A stretch of DNA of 17,685 nt from Clostridiales bacterium (GCA_019418225.1 DYCF01000053.1:10416-28100); one strand, 5' to 3'. Positions 6,999 through 15,642 are shown, counted from the stretch's first letter. Notes: generated from the sequence alone by a model not told the origin. Numbers and translations: made by a program.

Positions 6999-7054
6999 CA
7001 TTGAAAAAAATTTTAAATAGATATAACCTATATAAAGGATATCCAATAAACAAA

Positions 7055-7066
7055 TAGTTCGAACTA
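7055..7066. promoter_or_regulatory. Perfect 12-bp palindrome upstream of the beta-lactamase-like gene
   Basis: TAGTTCGAACTA is its own reverse complement and lies 41 bases before the chosen start. It shares GTTC/GAAC half-sites with the dyad at 5358-5373. Operator function is inferred only. Confidence 0.3.
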
Positions 7067-7107
7067 ACATTTTCATAATCACTATATATAAGGAGATGAA
7101 AAGCGTT

Positions 7108-8109
7108 ATGGATAAAAAGGAATTGCATCATATAGTTTTAAAAGAACAATGTAATATATGCCAAATTGTAGCTTTAAAAAAGGGTGTGATGGTATATAGT
7201 GATACATGGCATGATATAACAAAGGAAAATGCCTTTCATATTGCATCAGCAACAAAAAGTATTATGTCTCTTCTTATAGGTATTGCAATTGATAAAGGAT
7301 TTATTGAAAGTACGCAGCAGAAAGTGTTAGACTTTTTTCCAGATTATCAAATAAAACGTGGGGAAAAAACGATACAGCATGTAACGCTTGAGCATCTACT
7401 TACAATGACTGCGCCGTATAAATACAAATCTGAACCTTGGACAAAGGTGTGTAAGAGTGAAGATTGGACAAAGGCAGTTCTTAATCTGCTAGGGGGAAGG
7501 GCAGGAATTACTGGGGAATTTAAATATTCAACGCTGGGTATTCAGATACTAAGTGCGATTATAACCAAAGTTAGTGGGCTAGCTACAATAGAATTTGCAA
7601 ATAGATTTCTTTTTGAACCACTAGGGATTGCACCACGTGCTAGCTTTAGTGTAAAGAGTAAAGCGGAACATATAGATTTTGTCACATCAAAGAGTCCAAA
7701 GAAAGAGATATGGTTTTGCGATTCAAATCAAATAGCAACGGCTGGGTTTGGGTTATGTCTATCTGCTAAGGAACTAGTGAAAATCGGTCAAATGTGTCTT
7801 GATAAGGGTGTTTATCAGGGAAAACAAATAGTATCTTCCTGGTGGATTCAAAGGAGTACCACAGCGTTTGTACAATGCGGAAAGCGTTTTAACAATATGG
7901 CATACGGGTATTTATGGTGGATAGTAGATGCGGAAAAAAACATTTATGCGGCTATTGGAGATGGCGGAAATGTACTTTATATAAATACTTCTGCACAAAT
8001 AGTTATTTCTGTAACATCTACATTTAAACCAGCAGTTTTTGATCGTATTGAGTTTATACAGGAATATATTGAACCCTTTGTTGAAAACTATAAGTGTAAT
8101 AAAATTTAG
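7108..8109 (+). CDS. Serine hydrolase of the beta-lactamase (class C-like) family
   Basis: A 333-residue member of Pfam Beta-lactamase (PF00144), the class C beta-lactamase, DD-peptidase and esterase fold. The S-x-x-K motif is SATK with Ser47 and Lys50. The second motif is Tyr140-Ser-Thr, and the third corresponds to GDGGN at 284-288. LEHLLTMTAPY is the usual helix after the active site. No signal peptide is visible, so it should be cytoplasmic, which argues against a secreted antibiotic-degrading enzyme and favours an esterase- or amidase-like role. AGGAG at 7091-7095 directly abuts an ATG at 7096, leaving no spacing, so I chose the next in-frame ATG at 7108, 12 bases away. A weak promoter TTGAAA (7001-7006) with TATAAC (7022-7027) has only a 15-base spacer. 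It is not obviously in an operon. Confidence 0.88.
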   Translation: MDKKELHHIVLKEQCNICQIVALKKGVMVYSDTWHDITKENAFHIASATKSIMSLLIGIAIDKGFIESTQQKVLDFFPDYQIKRGEKTIQHVTLEHLLTMTAPYKYKSEPWTKVCKSEDWTKAVLNLLGGRAGITGEFKYSTLGIQILSAIITKVSGLATIEFANRFLFEPLGIAPRASFSVKSKAEHIDFVTSKSPKKEIWFCDSNQIATAGFGLCLSAKELVKIGQMCLDKGVYQGKQIVSSWWIQRSTTAFVQCGKRFNNMAYGYLWWIVDAEKNIYAAIGDGGNVLYINTSAQIVISVTSTFKPAVFDRIEFIQEYIEPFVENYKCNKI

Positions 8110-8151
8110 GGTTCAAGTCCATTTTTAAAATATTGATTAATATTTAGGATT

Positions 8152-8182
8152 AAAGTGATTCGTGCATAATTGCAATTACTTT
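8152..8182. promoter_or_regulatory. Dyad overlapping the -35 region of the DUF1292 promoter
   Basis: AAAGTGATT (8152-8160) pairs with AATTACTTT (8174-8182) with one G-T wobble. It covers the -35 box at 8170-8175. No T-run follows, so an operator is more likely than a terminator. Confidence 0.3.
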
Positions 8183-8198
8183 AGCCGTAGAATATAAT
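8170..8198 (+). promoter_or_regulatory. Promoter of the DUF1292 gene
   Basis: TTGCAA (8170-8175), a 17-base spacer and a perfect TATAAT (8193-8198), 40 bases before the start codon. Confidence 0.6.
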
Positions 8199-8238
8199 GT
8201 TACTTAAAGACTAAAGTGAGACAATAGGAGACAATGCA

Positions 8239-8484
8239 ATGAATGAATATGAAGTAATTACTATGCCAGTATCAGATGGAACGGAGAGAGAGTTTGCAAT
8301 TATTGATACTTTTGAAGTAAGACGTAAAAAGTATATGGCTGTATCTTTAATTGAAGAAGATGAAATCAAAGACGGCGTATATATTTATCGTTATCATAAT
8401 GCTGAAGATGGCGATGTTATTGTAGAAGAGATTGCAGATGCTGATGAATATAATAAAGCAGTAGCGGCATATGAAAAGAAATAG
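8239..8484 (+). CDS. DUF1292 domain protein (YrzB-like)
   Basis: A small acidic 81-residue protein matching the DUF1292 pattern: an N-terminal strand pair around EREFAIIDTFEVRRKKYMAV, then an acidic loop EEDE, a strand VYIYRYH and a D/E-rich C-terminal part. The family is common in Firmicutes and has no known biochemical function. It is often encoded near mltG or near the yrrK-yrzL genes, but not here. The start has AGGAG eight bases upstream. It has its own promoter and terminator and so is probably monocistronic. There is no signal peptide or membrane segment. Confidence 0.85.
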   Translation: MNEYEVITMPVSDGTEREFAIIDTFEVRRKKYMAVSLIEEDEIKDGVYIYRYHNAEDGDVIVEEIADADEYNKAVAAYEKK

Positions 8485-8491
8485 CTACGAG

Positions 8492-8528
8492 GAACTGGTA
8501 CACTAAAATAAGTGTCCAGTTCTTTTTT
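8492..8528 (+). terminator. Terminator after the DUF1292 gene
   Basis: GAACTGG-T-ACACT (8492-8504) pairs with AGTGTCCAGTTC (8511-8522) with one bulged T, followed by six T. It begins seven bases after the stop codon. Confidence 0.9.
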
Positions 8529-8548
8529 AAAATATGAAAATGTAAGGC

Positions 8549-8577
8549 TTGGAATTGCTAAGTGATAATGGTAGAAT
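8549..8577 (+). promoter_or_regulatory. Candidate promoter of the ABC-F gene
   Basis: TTGGAA (8549-8554) and TAGAAT (8572-8577) with a 17-base spacer. The resulting leader of about 75 bases contains a small hairpin GGGCTA/TAGCTC (8626-8631 and 8635-8640) just before the ribosome binding site GGGG at 8651-8654. Confidence 0.45.
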
Positions 8578-8660
8578 GTTTAGAAAAGTAGGCTGTGTTT
8601 AAAGGAAGATAGTTATAAAGAAACAGGGCTATTATAGCTCTATTTAAAAAGGGGTAAGAT

Positions 8661-10625
8661 ATGCAATATAGGATAAATCATGGCTGCGTGGCGTTTGCTG
8701 CAGATGTCATTTTAAAGGATATTAATTTTGAAATCAGAGATACAGAAAAAATTGCAGTAGTTGGAAGAAATGGGTGTGGGAAGACCACATTGCTTAAATT
8801 AATTTCAGGAGAAGTAGATTTAACGAAAAGAGATAGTGATGAAGATATTTTCATTGCAAAGTCAGGTAATCCAACTATTGGTTACTTAAAGCAAATGACC
8901 TTTGAAGATGTAAACTTATCAATGGAAAAAGAAATTCGGAAGGTATTTAAGCCTTATATAGAAATGCAAAAGGAGTTAGAACAAAGGCGTCAGAGGATGG
9001 AAAAGCATCCAAGTGAAGAAAATATTTTAGCGTATACCAAAATGGAAGAACATTTTACGGATATAGGCGGTTATTATTATGAAAAAGAATATGAGACGAT
9101 GATTCGCCAATTTGGTTTTTCACAGGAAGATAAATTAAAGCCCCTTAGTGCCTTTTCAGGTGGACAGCAAACTAAGATTGCTTTTATTAAAATGTTACTT
9201 GAAAAGCCAGATATTTTACTTTTAGATGAGCCGACTAACCACTTGGATATTGAAACGATTAAGTGGTTAGAAACGTATCTAAAAGGGTATAAGAAGGCAG
9301 TTGTTATCGTATCTCATGACCGTATGTTTTTAGATAACATAGTGGATGTAGTTTATGAAATTGAATATGGGAAGACTACAAGATATAAGGGAAATTATAC
9401 GGCCTTTATGGCACAGAAAAGACAAAATTGGGACAAGCAAGCGAAAGATTATGAGTTGCAACAGAAGGAAATTAAAAGGTTACAAGCTATCATTGATAAA
9501 TTTAAGCATCATCCTACAAAGGTGTCTATGGCAAGGTCTAAAATGAAACAAATCGAACATATGGAACGCGTTGCAGCACCAGAACGCTATGATACGAGGA
9601 CTTTCCATGCCCATTTTAATCCAGAAGTGGAGACGGGAAAAGAAGTATTAACGGTTAAAGACTTGGCGATAGGATATGAGGCAGGAAAAGTACTTTCCAC
9701 GGTGAATATGTCTTTAGAAAAAGGACAGAAGATGGGCATTATAGGTGGTAATGGACTTGGGAAGTCTACCTTTTTAAAAACGGTGACAGAAAAGCTACCT
9801 GCTTTAGGCGGAGAATATCACTATGGTATTCGTGTAAAAATCGGTTACTTTGATCAGCAAATGGCACAATATACCAGTGAGGAGCAGGTGATAGATGATT
9901 ATTGGAATGAATTTCCTAATATGACGCAAACAGAAGTAAGAAGTGCATTAGGGGCGTTTGCTTTTACAGGGGATGATGTATTTAAGAAAATTAGCATGTT
10001 ATCAGGTGGAGAAAGAGTGCGTTTAGCACTTTGTAAGATATTAACCACGAAACCTAATTTCTTGATATTAGATGAACCTACGAATCATATGGATATTATA
10101 GGGAAAGAAACTTTAGAGCAGATGCTAAAAGATTATACGGGAACTGTTTTATTTGTTTCACATGACCGCTATTTCATTAAACAAATCTCAGATAAATTAT
10201 TAGTATTTGAGCCAAATAGAAAGACGGATTTTTATGAATATGGCTATGAGGAATATTTAGAAGGAAAAGCAAGAGAGGTAGAAAATAAGGACAATGATGT
10301 AACGGCTAAAAAATCAATTACAGGTACACCGATACCCGTAATGCGTGAGACAAACGAAAATAGCGGGAAAAAGGATAATAATCCAGGGAAAGAACGTGCA
10401 AAACTCGAAAGAAAAGTAAAGAAAGCAGAAGAAAGTGTGGCAATCTGTGAGGAGGAAATTGAAGCATTAAAATTAGAAATTATGGCGCCTCACAATGCTT
10501 CAAATTATTCAAGACTAGGAGAAATTCAAGAAAAGATAGATGCAAAGGAAGAAACTTTAATCATGCTTATGGAACAATGGGAAGCGTGCCAACATGCATT
10601 AGAAATATACAATAAAGAAGTCTAG
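8661..10625 (+). CDS. ABC-F family ATP-binding protein
   Basis: A 654-residue soluble protein with two tandem ABC ATPase domains and no membrane segments, the layout of ABC-F translation factors that act at the ribosomal E site. Domain 1 has Walker A GRNGCGKTT at 35-43, signature SGGQQ at 166-170 and Walker B LLLDEPTNHLD at about 187-197. A charged linker around 250-310 (KEIKRLQAIIDKFKHHPTK) corresponds to the P-site tRNA interaction motif. Domain 2 has Walker A GGNGLGKST at 362-370, signature LSGGER at 447-452 and Walker B LILDEPTNHMD at about 468. A Lys/Glu-rich coiled coil (about 575-650) ends the protein, as in YdiF/Uup-type members. This points to a housekeeping translation factor. A role in antibiotic resistance cannot be excluded, but nothing in the neighbourhood suggests it. 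Confidence 0.93.
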   Translation: MQYRINHGCVAFAADVILKDINFEIRDTEKIAVVGRNGCGKTTLLKLISGEVDLTKRDSDEDIFIAKSGNPTIGYLKQMTFEDVNLSMEKEIRKVFKPYIEMQKELEQRRQRMEKHPSEENILAYTKMEEHFTDIGGYYYEKEYETMIRQFGFSQEDKLKPLSAFSGGQQTKIAFIKMLLEKPDILLLDEPTNHLDIETIKWLETYLKGYKKAVVIVSHDRMFLDNIVDVVYEIEYGKTTRYKGNYTAFMAQKRQNWDKQAKDYELQQKEIKRLQAIIDKFKHHPTKVSMARSKMKQIEHMERVAAPERYDTRTFHAHFNPEVETGKEVLTVKDLAIGYEAGKVLSTVNMSLEKGQKMGIIGGNGLGKSTFLKTVTEKLPALGGEYHYGIRVKIGYFDQQMAQYTSEEQVIDDYWNEFPNMTQTEVRSALGAFAFTGDDVFKKISMLSGGERVRLALCKILTTKPNFLILDEPTNHMDIIGKETLEQMLKDYTGTVLFVSHDRYFIKQISDKLLVFEPNRKTDFYEYGYEEYLEGKAREVENKDNDVTAKKSITGTPIPVMRETNENSGKKDNNPGKERAKLERKVKKAEESVAICEEEIEALKLEIMAPHNASNYSRLGEIQEKIDAKEETLIMLMEQWEACQHALEIYNKEV

Positions 10626-10629
10626 GCGG

Positions 10630-10674
10630 AAAAAATAGCATTCACTAATTAAGGTTAGTGAATGCTATTTTTTT
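10630..10674. terminator. Shared bidirectional terminator of the convergent ABC-F and DUF1846 genes
   Basis: AAAAAATAGCATTCACTAA (10630-10648) pairs perfectly with 10655-10673, and the plus strand ends in seven T. The A-run on the left gives a U-run for minus-strand transcripts. It starts five bases after the ABC-F stop. Confidence 0.92.
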
Positions 10675-10756
10675 GTATGTTAATAAATACAAAGTTTCTT
10701 TACAAAACCTACCGTTTTAGGGTATACGTTGCAGAATCATTTTTATTAACAAAGGA

Positions 10757-12229
10757 TTAAATCGCTTTATCCTCATAAATTGCTTCATTAGTAAACTCAA
10801 TGCCAAGTTTCTTGAAAGTTTTCATATCAACAGGAGATAAGACTACGGTAGTGTGTAACTGGCAGCCAGCTAACTTTGGAAGTTGCTCTAAGGCTAATCT
10901 GGCATTTGGGTCAGTGACAGCACACATAGAAAGTGCAATTAGAATCTCGTCTGTATGTAAGCGAGGATTTTTACTACCGAGATAATCTGTTTTTAGCGTT
11001 TGAATTGGTTCTATAAAGTAAGGAGAGATGAGATGAATTGAATCATCAATGCCGCCGAGTACTTTCACTGCATTTAATAAAACAGCAGAGGAAGCACCGA
11101 GAAGGTCACCAGTCTTACCAGTAACAATCGTACCATCTGGAAGTTCTAATGCAGCAGCAGGTAATCCGGTTTCAGTGGTTAATTTGTTAGCAACAGGTAC
11201 AACTGGGCGATCAGCAGTAGTGATTTTAGCTTGTTTCATCAACAGCTCGATTTTGTATATTTCATCTTTAGTAGCTTCATCTTTGATTAAGCGGTTCATA
11301 GATTGGTAGTAGCGACGGATGATTTCTTGCTTAGAAGCTTCTTCACAAACTTCATTATCAATGATGCAGTTACCAGCCATATTTACCCCCATATCTGTTG
11401 GAGATTGATATGGACAGCTACCATAAATTCCTTCAAACATGGCTTCAAGTACAGGATAAATTTCAACATCGCGGTTGTAGTTTACTGTAGTGATACCATA
11501 GGCGTCTAGGTGGAAAGGATCAATCATATTGACATCATTAAGATCTGCAGTAGCTGCTTCATAAGCTAAGTTCACAGGATGTTTTAGAGGGATATTCCAA
11601 ATTGGGAAAGTCTCAAATTTAGCATATCCAGCTTTTATACCACGTTTGTTTTCATGATACAATTGAGAAAGGCAAGTAGCCATCTTACCGCTTCCTGGCC
11701 CTGGTGCAGTAACAACTACTAATGGGCGAGTTGTTTCTACATAATCATTTTTGCCATAGCCTTCATCGCTGATGATGTGAGAGATATTGTTAGGATAACC
11801 TTCTATAGAATAGTGACGGTATACTCTGATATCCATGTGCTCTAATTTACTTTGAAATAGATTTACAGAGGCCTGACCTGTGTAACGAGTAATTACTACA
11901 CTACTAACGTAGAGGCCCTTTTCTCTGTATACTTCAATGAGGCGTAAAACGTCTTGATCATAGGGAATGCCTAAATCATGTCTCACCTTATTCTTTTCAA
12001 TATCCGCAGCATTGATAGAAATAATGATTTCTGCTTGATCAGATAGTTGTAGTAACATCTGTAGTTTGCTGTCAGGTGCAAAGCCTGGAAGGACACGTGA
12101 TGCATGATAGTCATCAAATAACTTTCCACCAAATTCCAGATACAACTTGTCACCAAATTGACTAATACGCTCTCGAATGTGTTCCGATTGCATTTTTAGG
12201 TACTTGTAATTATCAAATCCAATTTTCAT
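10757..12229 (-). CDS. DUF1846 (UPF0371) family protein
   Basis: A 490-residue cytoplasmic protein of the DUF1846/UPF0371 family (PF08903), at the usual full length of about 490-505 residues. The start MKIGFDNYKYLKMQSEHIRER and the glycine-rich TAPGPGSGKMATCLSQLY segment at about 173-190 are hallmarks. The latter looks like a phosphate-binding loop. Several Asp/His-rich conserved stretches (DPFHLDAYG, YQSPTDMGVN) could bind a metal or nucleotide. Structures exist for the family but I know of no established reaction. The start has AAGGAAG on the minus strand about seven bases upstream. The ABC-F gene converges on it. The upstream AraC gene is on the same strand but 200 bases away, so a separate promoter is likely; I could not pick one. 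Confidence 0.92.
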   Translation of the reverse strand: MKIGFDNYKYLKMQSEHIRERISQFGDKLYLEFGGKLFDDYHASRVLPGFAPDSKLQMLLQLSDQAEIIISINAADIEKNKVRHDLGIPYDQDVLRLIEVYREKGLYVSSVVITRYTGQASVNLFQSKLEHMDIRVYRHYSIEGYPNNISHIISDEGYGKNDYVETTRPLVVVTAPGPGSGKMATCLSQLYHENKRGIKAGYAKFETFPIWNIPLKHPVNLAYEAATADLNDVNMIDPFHLDAYGITTVNYNRDVEIYPVLEAMFEGIYGSCPYQSPTDMGVNMAGNCIIDNEVCEEASKQEIIRRYYQSMNRLIKDEATKDEIYKIELLMKQAKITTADRPVVPVANKLTTETGLPAAALELPDGTIVTGKTGDLLGASSAVLLNAVKVLGGIDDSIHLISPYFIEPIQTLKTDYLGSKNPRLHTDEILIALSMCAVTDPNARLALEQLPKLAGCQLHTTVVLSPVDMKTFKKLGIEFTNEAIYEDKAI

Positions 12230-12431
12230 TTTTCGACTTCCTTTTTATGTGAAATTTAAGTTTTTTCTAGAAGACCTTTAGTATGTGCTTCATATAAATA
12301 AGTTTACCATATAAAGAATTACTAAAGAACTCTATATAAGATTTTTTTCAAAAATAGAGTAGATTATGAGTCTTTCTATATATTTTACGGTGCAATTTTT
12401 GAGCTTTTACCGAGTCGCAATATAATAAATG

Positions 12432-13358
12432 CTATGGGACATGGTGCATTTCTTCATGAAAGAAGCTGTTTTCACGAAGTGTGGATTTTCGATATGCCAT
12501 AGGGGTCAAATGGATATAGTATTTAAAAATCTTATTGAAATAGCTCACATTATGAAATCCTACATCAAATGCAATTTCGCTAATTGTTTTATCTGTGGAA
12601 TCAAGTAAGGTGATACTTTTGCTAATGCGATAATAATGGATATATTCGATAACGGACATTTTAGTCATGGCTTTAAAGAATCTACATAGTTGCCCTTTGC
12701 TTATATGAAACTGGGCAGACATTTTTTCTAAGGAAATCTGCTCAGTATAGTTGGCCTGAATCCAGGTAATCATTGATTTAATAAGAACAATTTTGTAATC
12801 AACTTGTTTTTCACGCTGTAATATATTTTGTGTTGCATGCATGTATAACAAATACCATATCTCATAGAGACATGCTTTTATGAGAAGTTCATAGCCTATT
12901 TGTTTGGTATCAAATAATCTTCTCGCATTGTTTAATTTCTCCAGGAGCTGTTTTTCCCATTCCTCTTTAGGCAGGATATAATCTGGGAATGATAATGTAT
13001 CATTATTAACTGGATCAATATATTTTTGCTGTGTAGCATCGTTAATATGACTGTTAAGTAAATCTAGGTGAAATACAATGGCATAAAAGTCTAGAGGCAT
13101 CCCAGGTGCAGCGACCATTGAATGAAGATGGTCGGACTTTATGAACAGTATGCCGTTTTCCTGAATAGAAATCATCTTATCTTCAATTTGAAATTGCGCT
13201 TTGCCTTTTGTTATAACCAATATTTCATATTCCCTATGCCAGTGGCAACCTATTCGTTCTGTTATTTCTGGATTTGTACTGATTTCATGAACCATTAACG
13301 GAAATAATGCATTGCCATGTGGCGTTTTTTCTTGTAGTAATTCACTATTTTTTTTCAT
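12432..13358 (-). CDS. AraC-family transcriptional regulator
   Basis: A 308-residue regulator with an N-terminal cupin-like sensor domain, in which His39, His41 and Glu45 of HWHREYE and the strand ILVITKGKAQFQI are visible. A C-terminal pair of helix-turn-helix motifs occupies about 190-295. The first contains ISLEKMSAQFHISKGQLCRF; the second ends in the AraC signature ISEIAFDVGFHNVSYFNKIF. Such proteins bind sugars or related molecules and usually activate an adjacent gene. It diverges from the GH31 glycosidase gene with a 157-base gap, so it is most likely that gene's regulator. The start has AAGGGG about eight bases upstream on the minus strand. There is no signal peptide, as expected for a cytoplasmic DNA-binding protein. 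Confidence 0.93.
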   Translation of the reverse strand: MKKNSELLQEKTPHGNALFPLMVHEISTNPEITERIGCHWHREYEILVITKGKAQFQIEDKMISIQENGILFIKSDHLHSMVAAPGMPLDFYAIVFHLDLLNSHINDATQQKYIDPVNNDTLSFPDYILPKEEWEKQLLEKLNNARRLFDTKQIGYELLIKACLYEIWYLLYMHATQNILQREKQVDYKIVLIKSMITWIQANYTEQISLEKMSAQFHISKGQLCRFFKAMTKMSVIEYIHYYRISKSITLLDSTDKTISEIAFDVGFHNVSYFNKIFKYYIHLTPMAYRKSTLRENSFFHEEMHHVP

Positions 13359-13421
13359 GACGATACCCCTTATAAATATATCATTATTGTGTTAGTTTTC
13401 AGCATATATGATGTAGTGACG

Positions 13422-13442
13422 TATAATTACAATCATTATAAT
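13422..13442 (+). promoter_or_regulatory. Candidate -10 boxes of the GH31 gene
   Basis: Two perfect TATAAT boxes lie at 13422-13427 and 13437-13442. Neither has a good -35 box at the right distance (best TAGTGA at 13414-13419), as is usual for activator-dependent promoters. This fits control by the divergent AraC protein. Confidence 0.45.
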
Positions 13443-13463
13443 GTTATTAGATGTGTGTTTAAA
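13435..13463 (-). promoter_or_regulatory. Candidate promoter of the AraC gene
   Basis: On the minus strand TTTAAA (13463-13458) and a perfect TATAAT (13440-13435) are separated by 17 bases. The -10 lies in the palindrome CATTATAATG (13434-13443), so it overlaps a plus-strand TATAAT. Confidence 0.5.
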
Positions 13464-13472
13464 TAGATAAAA

Positions 13473-13493
13473 TTGTAGCTATAGTTGTAGCTA
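13473..13493. repeat. Direct repeat in the GH31 leader
   Basis: TTGTAGCTA occurs twice (13473-13481 and 13485-13493), 12 bases apart, just before the ribosome binding site of the GH31 gene. AraC proteins often bind direct repeats, but the position downstream of the promoter would be unusual for an activator site. Confidence 0.5.
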
Positions 13494-13515
13494 AAATGAT
13501 GAGGGGGATAATAAT

Positions 13516-15540
13516 ATGCAATTTATGAATGACAATGGTGCGTTAGTGTTTAAACGTCAAGGGGAAACTGTCCGTATCGAAGCTTGGGGCAAGGATTCTT
13601 TTCGTGTGCGTGCAACAATGTTTCCTGACTTTACTAAGCATGTATGGGCTTTGACTGAAGAGGTGCCTGTTAGTCAGACAGTAGTGGATATTTATGAGAA
13701 AGATCACTGGGTAGGGGATGGCACAATTGATAAGAGAGAATATGCTTCAATTACCAATGGTCACATTAGGGCAGAAGTTAATTTTGTAGGGATTATTTCA
13801 TTCTTTAAGGATGAAAAACTTATTCTTCGAGAATACTACCGCTCTTATGATGGGACTATTTCAAAGGGAAGTCGTTGCTTAAAGCTAATTAATCGTGAGT
13901 GGAAAGGCATAATTGGAGGGAGTGATTATACCTTGAATCTTAAATTTGATAGTAATGATGGTGAAAAGATATTTGGTATGGGGCAGTACCAGCAACCTTA
14001 TTTGAATCTAAAAGGCAATGTATTAGAACTTGCACAGCGCAATTCCCAGAATTCTGTTCCATTCTATATATCCTCACTAGGATATGGTATGCTTTGGAAC
14101 AATCCGGCAGTTGGTAGGGTTACCTTCGCAAATAATTATACGGAGTGGACTTCAAATTCTACTAAGGAAATGGATTACTGGATTACTGTAGGTGATACGC
14201 CTAAGACAATCATGGCTTCATATACAAATGCAACAGGACATGTACCTATGTTTCCAGAGGATTTAATGGGACTTTGGCAGTGTAAACTTCGTTATCGCAG
14301 TCAAGATGAAGTACTTACAGTTGCGCGTCAGTATCAGAAGGAGGGCATCAAAATTGACCAGATTGTAATTGATTTCTTCCACTGGACAGTGCAGGGAGAC
14401 TGGAAGTTCGATGAAAAGTATTGGCCGGACCCTAAGGCAATGGTTGATGAACTCCATGCTATGGGTATTAAGGTAATCGTTTCAGTATGGCCATCTGTAG
14501 ATCGCAAGAGTGAAAACTTTGGCCCTATGATGGAAAGAGGGCTTTTGATTAAGACTGAGCGAGGGGCTATGCAAACCTATGATTATCAAGGTGACTGTGT
14601 TGAGATAGACCCATTTAATCCTGAGACAAGAGCTTATGTATGGAATGTATGTAAGAAGAATTATTATGATTATGGTATTGATGCCTTTTGGCTTGATAAC
14701 TCAGAACCAGATTATGGTGTTTATGATTTTGAAAACTATCGTTATTATATAGGACCAGCACTTCAAGTAAGTAATATGTATCCTCAAATGTATAGTCGTA
14801 TTTTCTATGATGAAATGAGCAAAATAGGGGATGGCACAGTTGTCAATCTGCTTCGCTGTGCATGGGCTGGAAGTCAAAAATATGGCAATGTCATTTGGTC
14901 TGGGGATGTGCCAAGTACATTTGAAGCTTTGCAAGACCAATTGCAGTGTGGCCTTAATATGGGGCTTGCAGGGATTCCTTGGTGGACAACTGACATCGGT
15001 GGTTTTATGACTGATGATGTAAATGATCCTGATTTTAAGCAGCTACTGATTCGTTGGTATCAATTTGCAGTATATTCTGCCGTAATGCGTATGCATGGGG
15101 ACCGTGGACCTTACAATATACCACCACTTGATGATAGAGATTTTGGAGGCGGCTACTTACATACAGGTCAGCCCAATGAACTCTGGAGTTATGGAGAAGA
15201 TAATTATCACATTATGAAAAAGTATTATGACATCCGCATTGCAATGCATGATTATATTAAGGCGTTATATCAGGAAGCACATGAAAATGGCTCTCCGCTT
15301 ATTCGTACAATGTTTTATGAATTCCCTGAGGATAAAAAATGCTGGGAAGTAAGTGATCAGTATATGTTTGGGAGTGAGTATTTGGTAGCACCTATACTTC
15401 ATCTTAATGAATTTGAACGTGATGTATATCTTCCAGCTGGTAAGTGGATGCTGACCTCAGATAACACAGTATTTGAAGGAGAACAGGTAATACATGTTGA
15501 GGCACCTATTGATTATATGCCTGTATTAAAAAAATGCTAA
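13516..15540 (+). CDS. GH31 family alpha-glycosidase (alpha-xylosidase or alpha-glucosidase)
   Basis: A 674-residue retaining alpha-glycosidase of family GH31. The N-terminal beta-sandwich (about 1-240) contains FGMGQYQQPYLNLKG and the conserved PFYISSLGYGMLWNN. The (beta/alpha)8 barrel follows, with IDQIVIDFFHWTVQGDW and VSVWPSV. The nucleophile is Asp394 in FWLDNSEPDYG and the acid/base is Asp464 in WSGDVPSTFEAL. C-terminal beta domains include MFGSEYLVAPIL and DVYLPAGKW. No signal peptide is present, so it works in the cytoplasm on imported oligosaccharides, such as xyloglucan or isomalto-type fragments; the specificity cannot be read from sequence. GAGGGGG lies eight bases before ATG 13516. 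An adjacent divergent AraC gene probably controls it. A spacer of about 190 bases with its own promoter separates the next gene. Confidence 0.93.
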   Translation: MQFMNDNGALVFKRQGETVRIEAWGKDSFRVRATMFPDFTKHVWALTEEVPVSQTVVDIYEKDHWVGDGTIDKREYASITNGHIRAEVNFVGIISFFKDEKLILREYYRSYDGTISKGSRCLKLINREWKGIIGGSDYTLNLKFDSNDGEKIFGMGQYQQPYLNLKGNVLELAQRNSQNSVPFYISSLGYGMLWNNPAVGRVTFANNYTEWTSNSTKEMDYWITVGDTPKTIMASYTNATGHVPMFPEDLMGLWQCKLRYRSQDEVLTVARQYQKEGIKIDQIVIDFFHWTVQGDWKFDEKYWPDPKAMVDELHAMGIKVIVSVWPSVDRKSENFGPMMERGLLIKTERGAMQTYDYQGDCVEIDPFNPETRAYVWNVCKKNYYDYGIDAFWLDNSEPDYGVYDFENYRYYIGPALQVSNMYPQMYSRIFYDEMSKIGDGTVVNLLRCAWAGSQKYGNVIWSGDVPSTFEALQDQLQCGLNMGLAGIPWWTTDIGGFMTDDVNDPDFKQLLIRWYQFAVYSAVMRMHGDRGPYNIPPLDDRDFGGGYLHTGQPNELWSYGEDNYHIMKKYYDIRIAMHDYIKALYQEAHENGSPLIRTMFYEFPEDKKCWEVSDQYMFGSEYLVAPILHLNEFERDVYLPAGKWMLTSDNTVFEGEQVIHVEAPIDYMPVLKKC

Positions 15541-15591
15541 TTTGAATATAGACCTTTTAACAAGAAAAAGAGAGGATTAGGGCAGATTAAT

Positions 15592-15626
15592 TCATACTAG
15601 ACATTCAGAAATTGCTCATAGTATGA
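15592..15626. repeat. Inverted repeat after the GH31 gene
   Basis: TCATACTA (15592-15599) pairs perfectly with TAGTATGA (15619-15626) around a 19-base loop, 52 bases after the stop. There is no T-run, so it is a poor terminator candidate. It may serve mRNA 3'-end stability or be an operator. Confidence 0.45.
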
Positions 15627-15642
15627 CCGATGGCATAAAAGC

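Noticed and set aside
8534..8545. Tiny leader peptide (ATG AAA ATG TAA) before the ABC-F gene
   Set aside because: It lies upstream of the predicted promoter and has no ribosome binding site, so it would not be in the transcript.
12329..12360. Terminator after the AraC gene
   Set aside because: ACTCTAT/ATAGAGT form a 7-bp dyad, but no U-run follows on the minus strand; the T-run is inside the loop.
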